NCBI GenBank assembly: GCA_934500835.1
Contig: CAKSTR010000007.1
Location: forward strand, 124,001-188,000
DNA from: an uncultured Paracoccaceae bacterium
GTDB taxonomy: Bacteria; Pseudomonadota; Alphaproteobacteria; Rhodobacterales; Rhodobacteraceae
DNA length: 64,000 nucleotides
Direction of reading: 5' to 3'
Position numbers and translations under genes: made by a program. The notes under the pieces are model-generated. The model ran no database searches, was not told the origin of the DNA, and worked only from the letters and a program-made list of their open reading frames with translations. This document shows, one piece after another, positions 1 to 11,064 of this stretch; position 1 is the stretch's first letter; each line of letters opens with the position of its first letter.

Positions 1-1
1 G

Positions 2-955
2 ATTGCCAAAGGTGCGGCGGCCCAGCCGTCCGGGACCGTCACCGGAAGTCCGCGCAAGGCCGACTACCGCCGCGCCATCGACCTGCTGCGTTTTCTGGCT
101 GCAACCGGGATCGTGCTGGATCATACGCTGGCCTGGGGCTTTGTCGGATACCCCGCCCTTGGGCTGTTCCTGATCCTGACCTCGTATTTCGGCGTCGGGT
201 CATACAGAAGATCTGGTGGCGCGAACTTCTGGTCGGCGCGGGCCAGGCGCATCCTGATCCCCTGGCTTTTCTGGTGCGCCTTCTACCGGCTGGTCTGGGA
301 GGTGGTCTCGGACGAGCCGTTCCAGATCCTGTCGAACCCTTTCACCCTGCTGATCGGTCCCTCGATCCACCTGTGGTTCCTGCCCTTCGCGGCGGTGGCT
401 CTGATCTTCATCCCGGCCATCGCGCGGGATGTCGAGACGAAGCACACCCTTGTCCGGGCCTGTGCGGTGCTGATTCCCTTCTCGATCGCGCTTGGGCTGA
501 TCCATGCGAAGTCCGGGCTGGACGGCTGGCTGGTGGCCGGCAGCCCGATCCCGCAGCCGGTGCCGCAATGGGCCTTCTCGCTGCCGATCTACATCTGGGG
601 GGCGCTTGCCGCGGTGTCGCACCGGCTGCGCCAGCCCGGGGTGACGCTGGCGACCGCGCTGGCGGCAAGCGCGATCATGCTGGCGCTGGACTGGGATGTG
701 GCCAGCGCGCAGATGCTGTTCTGCGCCGTCATCTTCGAGATCTTCTACCGTCTGCCCTGGAAGGGGGAATGGATGACCGGACTGGCCGGCTATGCGTTCG
801 GCATCTACCTGATGCATCCGTTCTTCCTGCTGGTCGGCTACAAGCTTTTCGGCCCGGACATGGCGCCGGGGCCTGGCTTTGCGATCGCGTTCTTCGGCTC
901 CTGGGCGGCGACCTGGGTGTTCAAGCAGCTGCCGGTGCTGAAGGGCATGGTCTGA
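2..955 (+). CDS. Acyltransferase family 3 membrane protein (5' truncated by window)
   Basis: The window opens inside this gene. The frame is open from base 2 with no start codon before the first motif, so the N-terminus lies upstream; a GTG at 113 is an internal Val. About 317 residues are visible. The first visible part has the segments RRAIDLLRFLA and LDHT, typical of the beginning of acyltransferase family 3 (OafA/ExoZ type), including the conserved His near the first membrane helix. Eight or so hydrophobic helices follow. Family members sit in the inner membrane and transfer acetyl or similar groups to surface glycans or lipids; the acceptor here cannot be told. A 12-base duplication (GGTCTGACGGCA at 949-960 and 962-973) straddles the stop codon. 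Confidence 0.8.
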   Translation: MAKGAAAQPSGTVTGSPRKADYRRAIDLLRFLAATGIVLDHTLAWGFVGYPALGLFLILTSYFGVGSYRRSGGANFWSARARRILIPWLFWCAFYRLVWEVVSDEPFQILSNPFTLLIGPSIHLWFLPFAAVALIFIPAIARDVETKHTLVRACAVLIPFSIALGLIHAKSGLDGWLVAGSPIPQPVPQWAFSLPIYIWGALAAVSHRLRQPGVTLATALAASAIMLALDWDVASAQMLFCAVIFEIFYRLPWKGEWMTGLAGYAFGIYLMHPFFLLVGYKLFGPDMAPGPGFAIAFFGSWAATWVFKQLPVLKGMV

Positions 956-1107
956 CGGCAGGGTCTGACGGCACGGGCGCGTGATCGGGCAGGCTGGCTT
1001 CCCCTCTGGCATCGCGGCTGAAAACCGCTTACATGGGCCGCGATGCGCCTTGACCGGCGCCCGCACCTGACCGGGCCCGTCCCGGCGCTTTACAGGAAAG
1101 GACGCCC

Positions 1108-1440
1108 ATGTTCGCAACCCCCGCCTTTGCCCAGACCGCAGACGCCGCCGGCGCCGGCGGTGTTCTCGGCTCGATGCTGATCCCGATGGTCCTGGTGTTC
1201 GGGATCATGTATCTGCTGATCATCCGCCCGCAGCAAAAGCAGGCCAAGACCCACCGCGCCATGATCGAGGCGCTGCGTCGGGGCGATCAGGTGGTGACGC
1301 AGGGCGGCATCGTCGGAAAGGTGTCGAAAGTGCAGGAAGACGGCATGGTCGAGGTCGAGATCGCCGATGGCGTCAGGGTGAAGGTGCTGCGCCACACCAT
1401 CACCACGGTCCTGAACAAGACCGAGCCCGCCGCCAGCTGA
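1108..1440 (+). CDS. yajC: Sec translocase accessory subunit YajC
   Basis: A 110-residue protein with one N-terminal membrane segment (about residues 22-41), then the motif IIRPQQKQAK and a small soluble domain with GDQVVTQGGIVGKV, which is the YajC signature. YajC joins SecD and SecF in the inner membrane and assists SecYEG-dependent export. The genes for both partners follow directly, as in many proteobacteria. The ATG at 1108 has a good ribosome binding site (AGGAAAGGA about 6 bases upstream). Length and motifs are normal for the family. Confidence 0.95.
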   Translation: MFATPAFAQTADAAGAGGVLGSMLIPMVLVFGIMYLLIIRPQQKQAKTHRAMIEALRRGDQVVTQGGIVGKVSKVQEDGMVEVEIADGVRVKVLRHTITTVLNKTEPAAS

Positions 1441-1522
1441 GGCGCGACCGGCCCGCGCCCCGCCGTGGCCCGCACGTCAGGGCCCGGCCAAAGGAATGCC
1501 CAAGAATGACCGAGGCCCCGCA

Positions 1523-3190
1523 ATGACCCCCACGGCAATGTGGAAACGTGTCCTGATCTTCGTCTTCTGCCTTTGGGGGATGGTTGCGGCAATGCCGAAC
1601 GCCTTCTACCCGCAGGTCGAGGCACATAACGATGCCGACAAGGCCATTGCCGCGGCCGAGGGCGTGGCGACACCCGAGCAGGAGGCGGCCCGCGCGGGCT
1701 GGCCCTCGTTCCTGCCCTCGGCGCTGATGAACCTTGGCCTCGATCTGCGGGGCGGGGCGCATCTTCTGGGCCGGGTCGAGCTGGAGCAGGTCTACAAGAG
1801 CCGGATGGACAGCTTCTGGCCCGAGGTCCGCGACGCCCTGCGCACCATCCGCGATCAGGTCGGCGCCGTGCGCCGCGCGCCTGCCCCCGACGGAATCCTG
1901 CGCGTCACCATCTCGAACACCGATGCCATGCCGGCGGCCCTTGCCGCGGTGCAGGCGCTGGCCACGCCCGTGACCTCGCTGACCGGGGTCGGGCATACCG
2001 ATATCGAAGTGACCGCCGACGGCGCCGATATCGTGATCCAGCTGTCGGATGCCGAAAAGCGGGCGACCGACGACCGGACCATGCAGCAAAGCCTTGAGAT
2101 CATCCGCAACAGGGTGGATCAGGCCGGCACCCGCGAACCGACGATCCAGCGCCAGGGCGCCGACCGCATCCTGATCCAGGTGCCGGGCATCGGCTCGGCC
2201 AAGGAGTTGAAGGACCTGATCGGCACCACGGCCAAGCTGACCTTCAACCCGGTGGTCAACCGCACCTCGAATGCCGGCGAAAGCCCGGGCGCGCGCAACC
2301 TGCTGCTGGCCTCGGCGGATGAGCCGGGGATCTACTACATCGTCGAGGAAACCCCCGTCGTCACCGGCGAGGAATTGCGCGATGCGCAACCCGCCTTCGA
2401 CCAGAACTCGAACCCTGCCGTCAGCTTCCGCTTTGACGGCGCGGGCGGGCGCAAGTTCGGCGACTATACCGCCAACAACATCGGCAAGCTTTTCGCCATC
2501 GTGCTGGACGACAAGGTGATCTCGGCGCCGCGGATCAATTCGGCGATCCCGGGCGGATCGGGCATCATCACCGGCAATTTCACCATCGAAGAGGCGACCC
2601 AGCTGGCGATCCTGCTGCGCGCCGGCGCGCTGCCCGCCAAGATGGAATTCCTTGAGGAACGCACCATCGGCCCAGAACTGGGTGCCGATTCCATCGAGGC
2701 CGGCAAGACCGCCGCCATCATCGGCGCCATCGCCGTCATCGCCTATATGGTGCTGAGCTATGGCATGTTCGGCTGGTTCGCCAATATCGCGCTGGTGCTG
2801 AACATCATCATCATGGTTGCGCTGATGTCGACGATCGGGGCCACGTTGACCCTGCCCGGCATCGCGGGGATCGTGCTGACCATGGGCATGGCCGTTGACG
2901 CCAACGTGCTGATCTTCGAGCGAATACGCGAGGAGTTGCGCGCGGGCCATTCGCCCGCCAAGGCCTGCGAGGCGGGCTTTGACCGCGCCTTCTCGGCCAT
3001 CATGGACAGCAACATCACCGCACTTCTGACCGGCGGCATCATGTATTGGGTCGGGTCCGGCCCGGTGCGCGGCTTTGCGGTGACCTTCACCCTGGGCATC
3101 ATCACCTCGCTCTTCACGGCGGTCTATGTGACCCGGCTGGTGATCGAGCTTTACCTCAACTGGAAACGTCCGAAGACGATCGTGGTCTGA
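1523..3190 (+). CDS. secD: Protein translocase subunit SecD
   Basis: SecD uses the proton-motive force, with SecF, to complete protein export on the periplasmic side. The protein has an N-terminal membrane helix (after MWKRVLIF), the family motif LGLDLRGGAHLL, a large periplasmic region, and a C-terminal block of about five helices containing GMAVDANVLIFERIREE. The frame can be extended to an ATG at 1496, but an AAGGA touches that codon directly and is too close. The ATG at 1523 has a GAGG about 7 bases upstream and is preferred; 1538 is also possible. It lies between yajC and secF, 13 bases from secF, so the three genes are probably one operon. Confidence 0.95.
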   Translation: MTPTAMWKRVLIFVFCLWGMVAAMPNAFYPQVEAHNDADKAIAAAEGVATPEQEAARAGWPSFLPSALMNLGLDLRGGAHLLGRVELEQVYKSRMDSFWPEVRDALRTIRDQVGAVRRAPAPDGILRVTISNTDAMPAALAAVQALATPVTSLTGVGHTDIEVTADGADIVIQLSDAEKRATDDRTMQQSLEIIRNRVDQAGTREPTIQRQGADRILIQVPGIGSAKELKDLIGTTAKLTFNPVVNRTSNAGESPGARNLLLASADEPGIYYIVEETPVVTGEELRDAQPAFDQNSNPAVSFRFDGAGGRKFGDYTANNIGKLFAIVLDDKVISAPRINSAIPGGSGIITGNFTIEEATQLAILLRAGALPAKMEFLEERTIGPELGADSIEAGKTAAIIGAIAVIAYMVLSYGMFGWFANIALVLNIIIMVALMSTIGATLTLPGIAGIVLTMGMAVDANVLIFERIREELRAGHSPAKACEAGFDRAFSAIMDSNITALLTGGIMYWVGSGPVRGFAVTFTLGIITSLFTAVYVTRLVIELYLNWKRPKTIVV

Positions 3191-3203
3191 GGGAGGAACA
3201 GCA

Positions 3204-4172
3204 ATGGCCTGGCGACTGAAACTGGTTCCCGAAGTCACCCATATCGACTTCTTCCGCGTGCAATGGCTGACCTTCGGCCTGTCGATCTTCCTGATCGTCG
3301 CCTCGATCGGCATCGTTGCCGTGAAGGGGTTGAACTTCGGCGTCGATTTCCTTGGCGGCACCACGATCCGCACCGAATCCACCACGCCGGTGGATGTGGG
3401 GGCGTATCGTGACGCACTGGCGCCGCTGGACCTGGGCGATGTCACAATCACCGAGGTGAACGACCCCGGATTCCGCGACGACCAGCATGTGGCGCAGGTC
3501 CGCATCGGGGCGCGCGAAGGCGAACAGGCGGTGACCTCGGATGCCATCGAAGAGGCGGAGACCGCGCTGAAGGCGGTGGACCCGGCGATCGTGTTCGCCG
3601 CCGTGGAATCGGTCGGCCCCAAAGTGTCCGGCGAGTTGATCCTCTGGGCCATTGTCGCCGTTGGCGCGGGATCGCTTGGCATCCTGATCTACATCTGGAT
3701 GCGGTTCGAATGGCAGATGGCGGTCGGCACGGTTGCGGCGATGCTGCATGACGTGATCGTGACGCTTGGCATCTTCTCGCTGTTCGAACTGCGCTTCGAC
3801 CTGTCCATCGTGGCGGCGCTGTTGACCATTCTTGGCTATTCGGTCAACGATACCGTGGTGATCTTCGACCGCCTGCGCGAGAACCTGGCCAAGTACAAGA
3901 CCATGCCGCTGCGCGAGATGATGAACCTGACCGCGAACGAGACGCTGTCGCGCACGGTGATGACGGCCTCGACCACGCTGATCTCGCTGACCGTCCTGAT
4001 CATCTGGGGCGGCGACGTGATCCGGGGCTTCGTCTTCGCGATGATCCTGGGCGTGGTTCTGGGCACCTATTCGACGCTGTACATGGCGAAGAACATCGTG
4101 CTGTTCCTTGGGGTGGATCGCGGCGACAAGCCGAAGAAAAGCGCCAGCGAATTTGCCGATGTCGATGCGTAA
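3204..4172 (+). CDS. secF: Protein translocase subunit SecF
   Basis: A 322-residue partner of SecD. It has an N-terminal helix, the SecF motif FGVDFLGGTTIRT, a short periplasmic domain, and a five-helix C-terminal block with LGYSVNDTVVIFDRLREN, the hallmark of SecF and the RND superfamily. A strong ribosome binding site (GGAGG) precedes the ATG. It follows secD by 13 bases and is followed after 3 bases by the Mth938-like gene, which suggests one transcript. Length is normal for the family. Confidence 0.95.
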   Translation: MAWRLKLVPEVTHIDFFRVQWLTFGLSIFLIVASIGIVAVKGLNFGVDFLGGTTIRTESTTPVDVGAYRDALAPLDLGDVTITEVNDPGFRDDQHVAQVRIGAREGEQAVTSDAIEEAETALKAVDPAIVFAAVESVGPKVSGELILWAIVAVGAGSLGILIYIWMRFEWQMAVGTVAAMLHDVIVTLGIFSLFELRFDLSIVAALLTILGYSVNDTVVIFDRLRENLAKYKTMPLREMMNLTANETLSRTVMTASTTLISLTVLIIWGGDVIRGFVFAMILGVVLGTYSTLYMAKNIVLFLGVDRGDKPKKSASEFADVDA

Positions 4173-4175
4173 GAG

Positions 4176-4532
4176 ATGCGCCTGACCGAGATCAGCTATG
4201 GCTCGGCCCAGCCTGTAGAAGGCTATGGGCCGGGCTTTTTCCGGGTGGGCGGCCATGTGCTGCGCGGCCCTGTGCTGATCACGCCCTGGGACGCCGGTCC
4301 CTGGGGCGGGCTTGAGGATCATGCGGCACCCCTGTCGTTGCAGGGGAAGATCGACGTTCTTCTTCTGGGGATGGGCAAGGACATCGCCCATCCTCCCGCC
4401 GCCTTCCGCGCGGCGCTGGAAGAGGCCGGGATCGGGATCGAGCCGATGAACTCCCCCGCCGCCTGCCGCACCTACAATGTGCTGCTGAGCGAGGGCCGCC
4501 GGATTGCGGCCGCCCTGCTGCCGATCGGCTGA
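4176..4532 (+). CDS. Mth938-like domain (DUF498) protein
   Basis: A small soluble protein of 118 residues with no signal peptide or membrane helix. The pattern VLRGPVLITPWDAGPW, then DVLLLGMGKD near the middle and SPAACRTYNVLLSEGR near the end, is typical of the Mth938-like/DUF498 family. The vertebrate relative NDUFAF3 helps assemble respiratory complex I; the bacterial role is not established. It starts 3 bases after secF stops and so is probably co-expressed with secDF. A connection to membrane-complex assembly is inference only. Confidence 0.8.
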   Translation: MRLTEISYGSAQPVEGYGPGFFRVGGHVLRGPVLITPWDAGPWGGLEDHAAPLSLQGKIDVLLLGMGKDIAHPPAAFRAALEEAGIGIEPMNSPAACRTYNVLLSEGRRIAAALLPIG

Positions 4533-4560
4533 CCGGGCTTCAGGGGAAATCCCGAAACTC

Positions 4561-4579
4561 GATTTTCCTGCGAAAAATC
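4561..4579 (+). terminator. Weak hairpin after the secDF operon
   Basis: Arms GATTTT (4561-4566) and AAAATC (4574-4579) enclose a 7-base loop in the 126-base gap between the Mth938-like gene and ccmA. There is no uninterrupted T-run, so termination is uncertain. A related AT-rich hairpin with the same CGAAAAATC right arm occurs at 37199-37217. Confidence 0.3.
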
Positions 4580-4658
4580 TGTCTCTTGCCCGGTCTTGCA
4601 CCCCATCGGCGCTGCCTCGGGGCTTTCTTGACGGCTGCCGATAGGCTAGGGCAGGGGC

Positions 4659-5285
4659 ATGACCATCACCGTGTCAGATCTGGCGGTTCAGCGTGGCGGC
4701 ATCGTCGTGCTTGAAGGCGTCTCCTTCGGGCTGCCGCCCGGCCGCGCGCTGGTGCTGCGCGGCCCCAATGGCGTGGGCAAGACCACGCTTCTGCGCACCA
4801 TCGCAGGGTTGCAGCCGGCCGTTGCCGGCCGGATCGAGATGCCGGCCGAGAGTCTGGCCTATGCCAGCCATGCCGACGGGCTGAAGGCCGTGCTGACGGT
4901 GGAAGAGAACCTGTCGTTCTGGGCGGCGGTCTTCGGCACGGCGGGGGTAGAGGAGGCCATGCAGCGGATGGACCTTCATGCGCTGCGCCGCCGCCGCGCC
5001 GCCAGCCTTTCCGCGGGGCAGAAGCGGCGGCTGGGACTGGCGCGGCTTCTGGTCTCAGGCCGGGCGGTGTGGGCGCTGGACGAGCCGACGGTCAGTCTTG
5101 ACGCGGCTTCGGTCGCGCTTTTCGCCGGCGTGGTGCGCGACCATCTGGCGGCGGGCGGGTCGGCGCTGATCGCCACCCATATCGACCTTGGGCTGCAGGA
5201 GGCCGCCGTGCTGGACCTGACGCCGTTTCGCGCCCGGCCCGGTCGGGCAGGGGCGGATGCCGGGTTCCAGGAGGCCTTCCTGTGA
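4659..5285 (+). CDS. ccmA: Heme exporter ATP-binding protein CcmA
   Basis: A 208-residue ABC ATPase. Walker A is GPNGVGKTT (about residues 35-43), the signature is LSAGQKRRL and Walker B is VWALDEPT. With CcmB and CcmC it forms the complex that releases holo-CcmE during cytochrome c maturation (System I). It heads a ccmA-B-C-D-G series that matches the helABCDX order of Rhodobacter capsulatus. The short length and the following ccmB gene, joined by a GTGA overlap, distinguish it from general ABC ATPases. Confidence 0.93.
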   Translation: MTITVSDLAVQRGGIVVLEGVSFGLPPGRALVLRGPNGVGKTTLLRTIAGLQPAVAGRIEMPAESLAYASHADGLKAVLTVEENLSFWAAVFGTAGVEEAMQRMDLHALRRRRAASLSAGQKRRLGLARLLVSGRAVWALDEPTVSLDAASVALFAGVVRDHLAAGGSALIATHIDLGLQEAAVLDLTPFRARPGRAGADAGFQEAFL

Positions 5286-5938
5286 CGGCCCTTCTGATCC
5301 GCGACCTGCGCCTGGCCATGCGCGCCGGCGGCGGCTTCGGGCTTGGCCTTGCCTTCTTTCTGCTGGTCGCGGTGCTGGTCCCGCTTGGGGTCGGGCCGCA
5401 GGGCGGAACGCTGGCGCTGATCGCCCCCGGCATCCTGTGGGTGGGGGCGCTTCTGTCCTGCCTGCTGTCGCTGGACCGGATCTTCGCGCTGGATTTCGAG
5501 GATGGCTCGCTGGACCTTCTGGCGACATCGCCCCTGCCGATGGAGGGGGCCGTGGCGGTCAAGGCCATGGCGCATTGGCTGGTGACCGGCCTGCCCCTGA
5601 CATTGGCCGCCCCGGTCCTCGCCGTTCTGCTGTCGCTGCCGGCGGCGGGCTATCCGTGGCTGGTTCTGTCGCTGCTGCTGGGCACGCCTGCGCTTTCGGT
5701 CATCGGCGCCTTTGGCGCCTCGCTGACGGTGGGGGTAAAGCGCGGCGGGCTTCTTCTGTCCTTGCTGGTGCTGCCGCTTTACGTCCCCACGCTGATCTTC
5801 GGCGCCGAGGTGGTGAAGCGCGGAGCGGCAGGCATGGCGGTGGCGACGCCGATGGCGCTTCTGGCCGCCATTACCGCGGTGGCGGCAGCCCTTCTGCCGT
5901 TCGCCTCGGCTGCGGCAATCCGCGTCAACCTGCGCTGA
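5282..5938 (+). CDS. ccmB: Heme exporter permease CcmB
   Basis: A 218-residue integral membrane protein with six predicted hydrophobic segments. The sequence FEDGSLDLLATSPLPMEGAV is characteristic of CcmB. It is the permease-like partner of CcmA in cytochrome c maturation. The start is GTG at 5282, overlapping the ccmA stop as GTGA, so translation is probably coupled. Length is normal. Confidence 0.93.
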   Translation: MTALLIRDLRLAMRAGGGFGLGLAFFLLVAVLVPLGVGPQGGTLALIAPGILWVGALLSCLLSLDRIFALDFEDGSLDLLATSPLPMEGAVAVKAMAHWLVTGLPLTLAAPVLAVLLSLPAAGYPWLVLSLLLGTPALSVIGAFGASLTVGVKRGGLLLSLLVLPLYVPTLIFGAEVVKRGAAGMAVATPMALLAAITAVAAALLPFASAAAIRVNLR

Positions 5939-5992
5939 GCCGCAACGTGATAGTGACTTGAGCGCGACAACCCGGGGATTTAACCAAGCAGA

Positions 5993-6721
5993 ATGTCGAT
6001 CTGGGAATATGCAAATCCAAGGAAATTCATGGCCCTGTCGGGCCACCTCCTGCCATGGGTCACCGCGCTGACGGTTCTGACCCTTGGCACGGGGCTGATC
6101 TGGGGCTTCTTCCTGACCCCGGATGATTACAAGCAGGGCTCGACCGTGCGCATCATCTACATCCATGTGCCCGCCGCCTTCACCGCCATCAACGCCTGGA
6201 TGGTGATGCTGGTCGCCTCGCTGATCTGGATCATCCGGCGGCACCATGTCTCGGCGCTGGTGGCCAAGGCCGCGGCCCCCGTCGGCCTGACATTCACCCT
6301 GATCGCCCTTGTGACCGGCGCGCTCTGGGGCCAGCCGATGTGGGGATCGTGGTGGGAGTGGGACCCGCGGCTGACCTCGTTCCTGATCTTTGCCCTGTTC
6401 TATTTCGGCTATATCGCGCTGTGGGAGGCGGTCGAGAACCCCGACACCGCCGCCGATCTGACCGGAATCCTCTGCATCGTCGGTTCGGCCTTTGCCCTGT
6501 TGTCGCGCTACGCGGTGTTCTTCTGGAACCAGGGCCTGCATCAGGGCGCCAGCCTGTCGATGGATGCCAAGGAGAATGTCTCGGACGTGTTCTGGATTCC
6601 GCTGCTGATCTGCATCGTCGGGTTCGAACTCCTGTTCCTGACGCTGGTGCTGGTCCGCACCCGGACCGAGATCCGTCTGCGCCGGGCGCAGGCACTGATG
6701 GCGCGGGAGAGGCAGGCATGA
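5993..6721 (+). CDS. ccmC: Heme-handling membrane protein CcmC
   Basis: A 242-residue inner-membrane protein with six hydrophobic segments and the periplasmic tryptophan-rich motif WGSWWEWDPRLTS, which in this family binds heme for loading onto CcmE. Two conserved His residues are seen in YIHVPAA and the later segment NQGLHQGAS. It lies 54 bases after ccmB and overlaps ccmD (ATGATG at 6718-6723). The region just upstream holds a weak promoter-like pair, TTGAGC at 5958 and TAACCA at 5981, separated by 17 bases. Confidence 0.95.
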   Translation: MSIWEYANPRKFMALSGHLLPWVTALTVLTLGTGLIWGFFLTPDDYKQGSTVRIIYIHVPAAFTAINAWMVMLVASLIWIIRRHHVSALVAKAAAPVGLTFTLIALVTGALWGQPMWGSWWEWDPRLTSFLIFALFYFGYIALWEAVENPDTAADLTGILCIVGSAFALLSRYAVFFWNQGLHQGASLSMDAKENVSDVFWIPLLICIVGFELLFLTLVLVRTRTEIRLRRAQALMARERQA

Positions 6722-6879
6722 TGCCCGATCTTGGAAAATACGCCTTTGCGGTGCTTGGCGCCTATGGTGCGAGTCTTTTGCTGATGGGGGGGCTTCTGGT
6801 GCTGACGCTGGTGCAGCGGGCGCGGGCGAAGCGGCTTCTGGCCGAGGTCGAGCCTGCGGGAGAAAAGAGCGATGGATGA
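6721..6879 (+). CDS. ccmD: Heme exporter small subunit CcmD
   Basis: A 52-residue protein with one hydrophobic helix (about residues 12-31) flanked by an N-terminal M-P-D-L-G-K-Y-A-F and a basic tail (QRARAKRLLAEVE). This is the usual CcmD layout, and 52 residues matches orf52/helD of Rhodobacter capsulatus. CcmD tethers holo-CcmE to the CcmABC complex. Two consecutive ATG codons (6718 and 6721) are possible starts. It overlaps ccmC at the 5' end and ccmG at the 3' end. Confidence 0.9.
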   Translation: MPDLGKYAFAVLGAYGASLLLMGGLLVLTLVQRARAKRLLAEVEPAGEKSDG

Positions 6880-7429
6880 GAAACGCAGAACCCGGCCGTC
6901 GCTTCTTGTGATCCTGCCGCCGGTGATCTTTGGCCTTCTGGCCCTGATGTTTCTGGTGCCGATGCTGTCGAAAGGACGAAACCCCGAGGATCTGCCCTCG
7001 GCCTTCATCGGCAAGGCCGCGCCGGCGGTGCCGCAAACGGGGCTGCCGGGGGTAGCGCAGCTGACCGATGCCGACCTGCGCAGCGGGCAGGTGACGGTGC
7101 TGAACTTCTGGGCCAGCTGGTGCCCGCCCTGCCGGGCCGAGCATCCGGTGCTGACCGAGATGGCCGGGCGCGGCATCCGGGTGGCGGGCATCGACATGAT
7201 GGACGCCGAGGCCGATGCGCTGAAATATCTGGCGCGGGAGGGCAATCCGTTCTTTGCTCTCGCCACCGATCCGCAGGGCCGCAACCGGGTGGAATGGGGG
7301 GTGACGAACCCGCCCGAGACCTTCATCATCGGCGGTGACGGCACCGTGCTGTTCAAGTTCACCGGCCCGCTGGTCGGCACCGACTATGAGACCCGGTTCA
7401 AACCCGCGCTGGAAGAGGCGCTGAAGTGA
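6872..7429 (+). CDS. ccmG: Thiol:disulfide interchange protein CcmG (DsbE/HelX)
   Basis: A 185-residue membrane-anchored thioredoxin. One N-terminal helix (about residues 11-30) is followed by a periplasmic domain with the active site FWASWCPPCRAEHP (Cys84 and Cys87) and the downstream cis-Pro region GVTNPPETF with the acidic loop typical of CcmG. It keeps apocytochrome c thiols reduced for heme attachment. It overlaps ccmD by 8 bases and the following gene by a GTGA, so the cluster is one operon. Confidence 0.93.
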   Translation: MDEKRRTRPSLLVILPPVIFGLLALMFLVPMLSKGRNPEDLPSAFIGKAAPAVPQTGLPGVAQLTDADLRSGQVTVLNFWASWCPPCRAEHPVLTEMAGRGIRVAGIDMMDAEADALKYLAREGNPFFALATDPQGRNRVEWGVTNPPETFIIGGDGTVLFKFTGPLVGTDYETRFKPALEEALK

Positions 7430-7860
7430 GGGTGGCGCTGGCCTTGGCCTTGGCCTTGGCGCTTTGCTCTGGTTCTGCGGCGCTGGCCGAGCAGAGCTAT
7501 CCCGACCCGTCCTATTTCACCGGGGTCTATGAGCGGGTGGGGCGCGACGCCGGCACGCCGCCCGCGTTGATCAACGACCTGCTGCGGATCACGCCAGCCG
7601 CCGATGGCAAGGGGCTGACGGTCAGCAGTTGCGACCCGCTGGCCCAGGAGGGCTGGCCGCTGGAGCTGCGTCCGGGCGAGTTTGACGAGGTGCCGAACAT
7701 TCTGGAAGGCAAGGACGGCCCCTTTGGCTTCTGGTGCCAGTTCTTTAACGACCACAGCAACTATCCGGTGCTGACCTGCGCGTCGCAGATGGGCGCAAGG
7801 TTCACGCTTTGGGCGATCACCGATGACCGGGCAGCCGATTGTAGCGCGGGCTTGCCCTGA
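7426..7860 (+). CDS. Exported hypothetical protein at end of ccm operon
   Basis: A 144-residue protein that starts at GTG 7426 within the ccmG stop (GTGA). The first 22 residues form a signal peptide with a run of Ala-Leu (from an imperfect GGCCTT repeat) ending at ALAEQ, so the mature protein is periplasmic. It has four Cys residues in the mature part (SSCDP, FWCQF, LTCAS, ADCSA), enough for two disulfides. I do not recognise the family. Position in the ccm operon suggests a role near cytochrome c maturation or simple co-transcription. Confidence 0.7.
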   Translation: MRVALALALALALCSGSAALAEQSYPDPSYFTGVYERVGRDAGTPPALINDLLRITPAADGKGLTVSSCDPLAQEGWPLELRPGEFDEVPNILEGKDGPFGFWCQFFNDHSNYPVLTCASQMGARFTLWAITDDRAADCSAGLP

Positions 7861-7864
7861 GGCG

Positions 7865-7932
7865 CCGATTTCTTCAAAGAAATCGGGCCGGAGCCTTTGA
7901 AGGCTCCGTCGCGGAATTCGCACGAATTCCGC
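7865..7932. repeat. Three tandem perfect inverted repeats
   Basis: Three back-to-back palindromes fill the space after the ccm operon: CCGATTTCTT/AAGAAATCGG (7865-7886), CGGAGCCTT/AAGGCTCCG (7889-7908) and GCGGAATTCG/CGAATTCCGC (7911-7932). Each has a 2-base centre (CA, TG, CA) and perfect arms. No T-run follows on either strand. They may form a three-hairpin RNA end for the ccm transcript or be a mobile REP-like unit. Confidence 0.7.
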
Positions 7933-8006
7933 TGTCCGACATCCCCGCCAGCACGGCAATCGCCAGCAGGGCAGGCTTTCCTGGACTGGGACCTGACAGG
8001 AAAGGA

Positions 8007-8024
8007 GGCCGGGAAATCCCGGCC
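8007..8024 (-). terminator. Probable acnA terminator
   Basis: Perfect hairpin GGCCGGGA/TCCCGGCC with a 2-base centre, 25 bases past the acnA stop on the minus strand. The T-rich tract after it (TCCTTTCCT on the minus strand) is interrupted. Confidence 0.55.
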
Positions 8025-8048
8025 CCCCGTTTCTTCATCGACGTGCGC

Positions 8049-10802
<2,754 letters not shown>

Positions 10803-10892
10803 GGTGCGGGCCTCCTTGGCGGGCTGGCGGGTCTTGATGGTTCACATGCCCCCTGAGGGAACGGGACGCAAGGGAATCATCGTCTGGTTTTC

Positions 10893-10911
10893 ATTGTATG
10901 CAATTGTATGC
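10893..10911 (-). promoter_or_regulatory. 10-base-phased repeats in the acnA promoter region
   Basis: ATTGTATGC occurs twice (10893-10901 and 10903-10911), one helical turn apart, with a third related copy (AGTGTATGA) at about 10923. On the acnA strand each exact copy reads GCATACAAT and so contains a TACAAT box close to the -10 consensus. ATTGTATGCAAT is also near-palindromic, like GntR-type sites. It is either a doubled -10 region or a regulator site about 90 bases before acnA. Confidence 0.45.
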
Positions 10912-11000
10912 CGAATTTCCAGAGTGTATGAAATGGGGCGGCGATACTGTCTTGGGCCACCGCTTGCACCGGGATATGACAGACACTCGCAATTCCTTGA

Positions 11001-11030
11001 TTGGCAGCCGGCGCGCCGCTTGCCTATAAC
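11001..11030 (+). promoter_or_regulatory. Candidate promoter of the DUF1223 gene
   Basis: TTGGCA (11001-11006), an 18-base spacer and TATAAC (11025-11030) lie 35 bases upstream of the ATG at 11065, in the divergent gap with acnA. Confidence 0.45.
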
Positions 11031-11064
11031 CCGGGAGGGGATCACGAGGACCGGAACCAAAAGG

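Noticed and set aside
1400..3682. Open frame of about 760 codons opposite secD
   Set aside because: SecD is unambiguous on the plus strand and the antisense reading has no recognisable domain.
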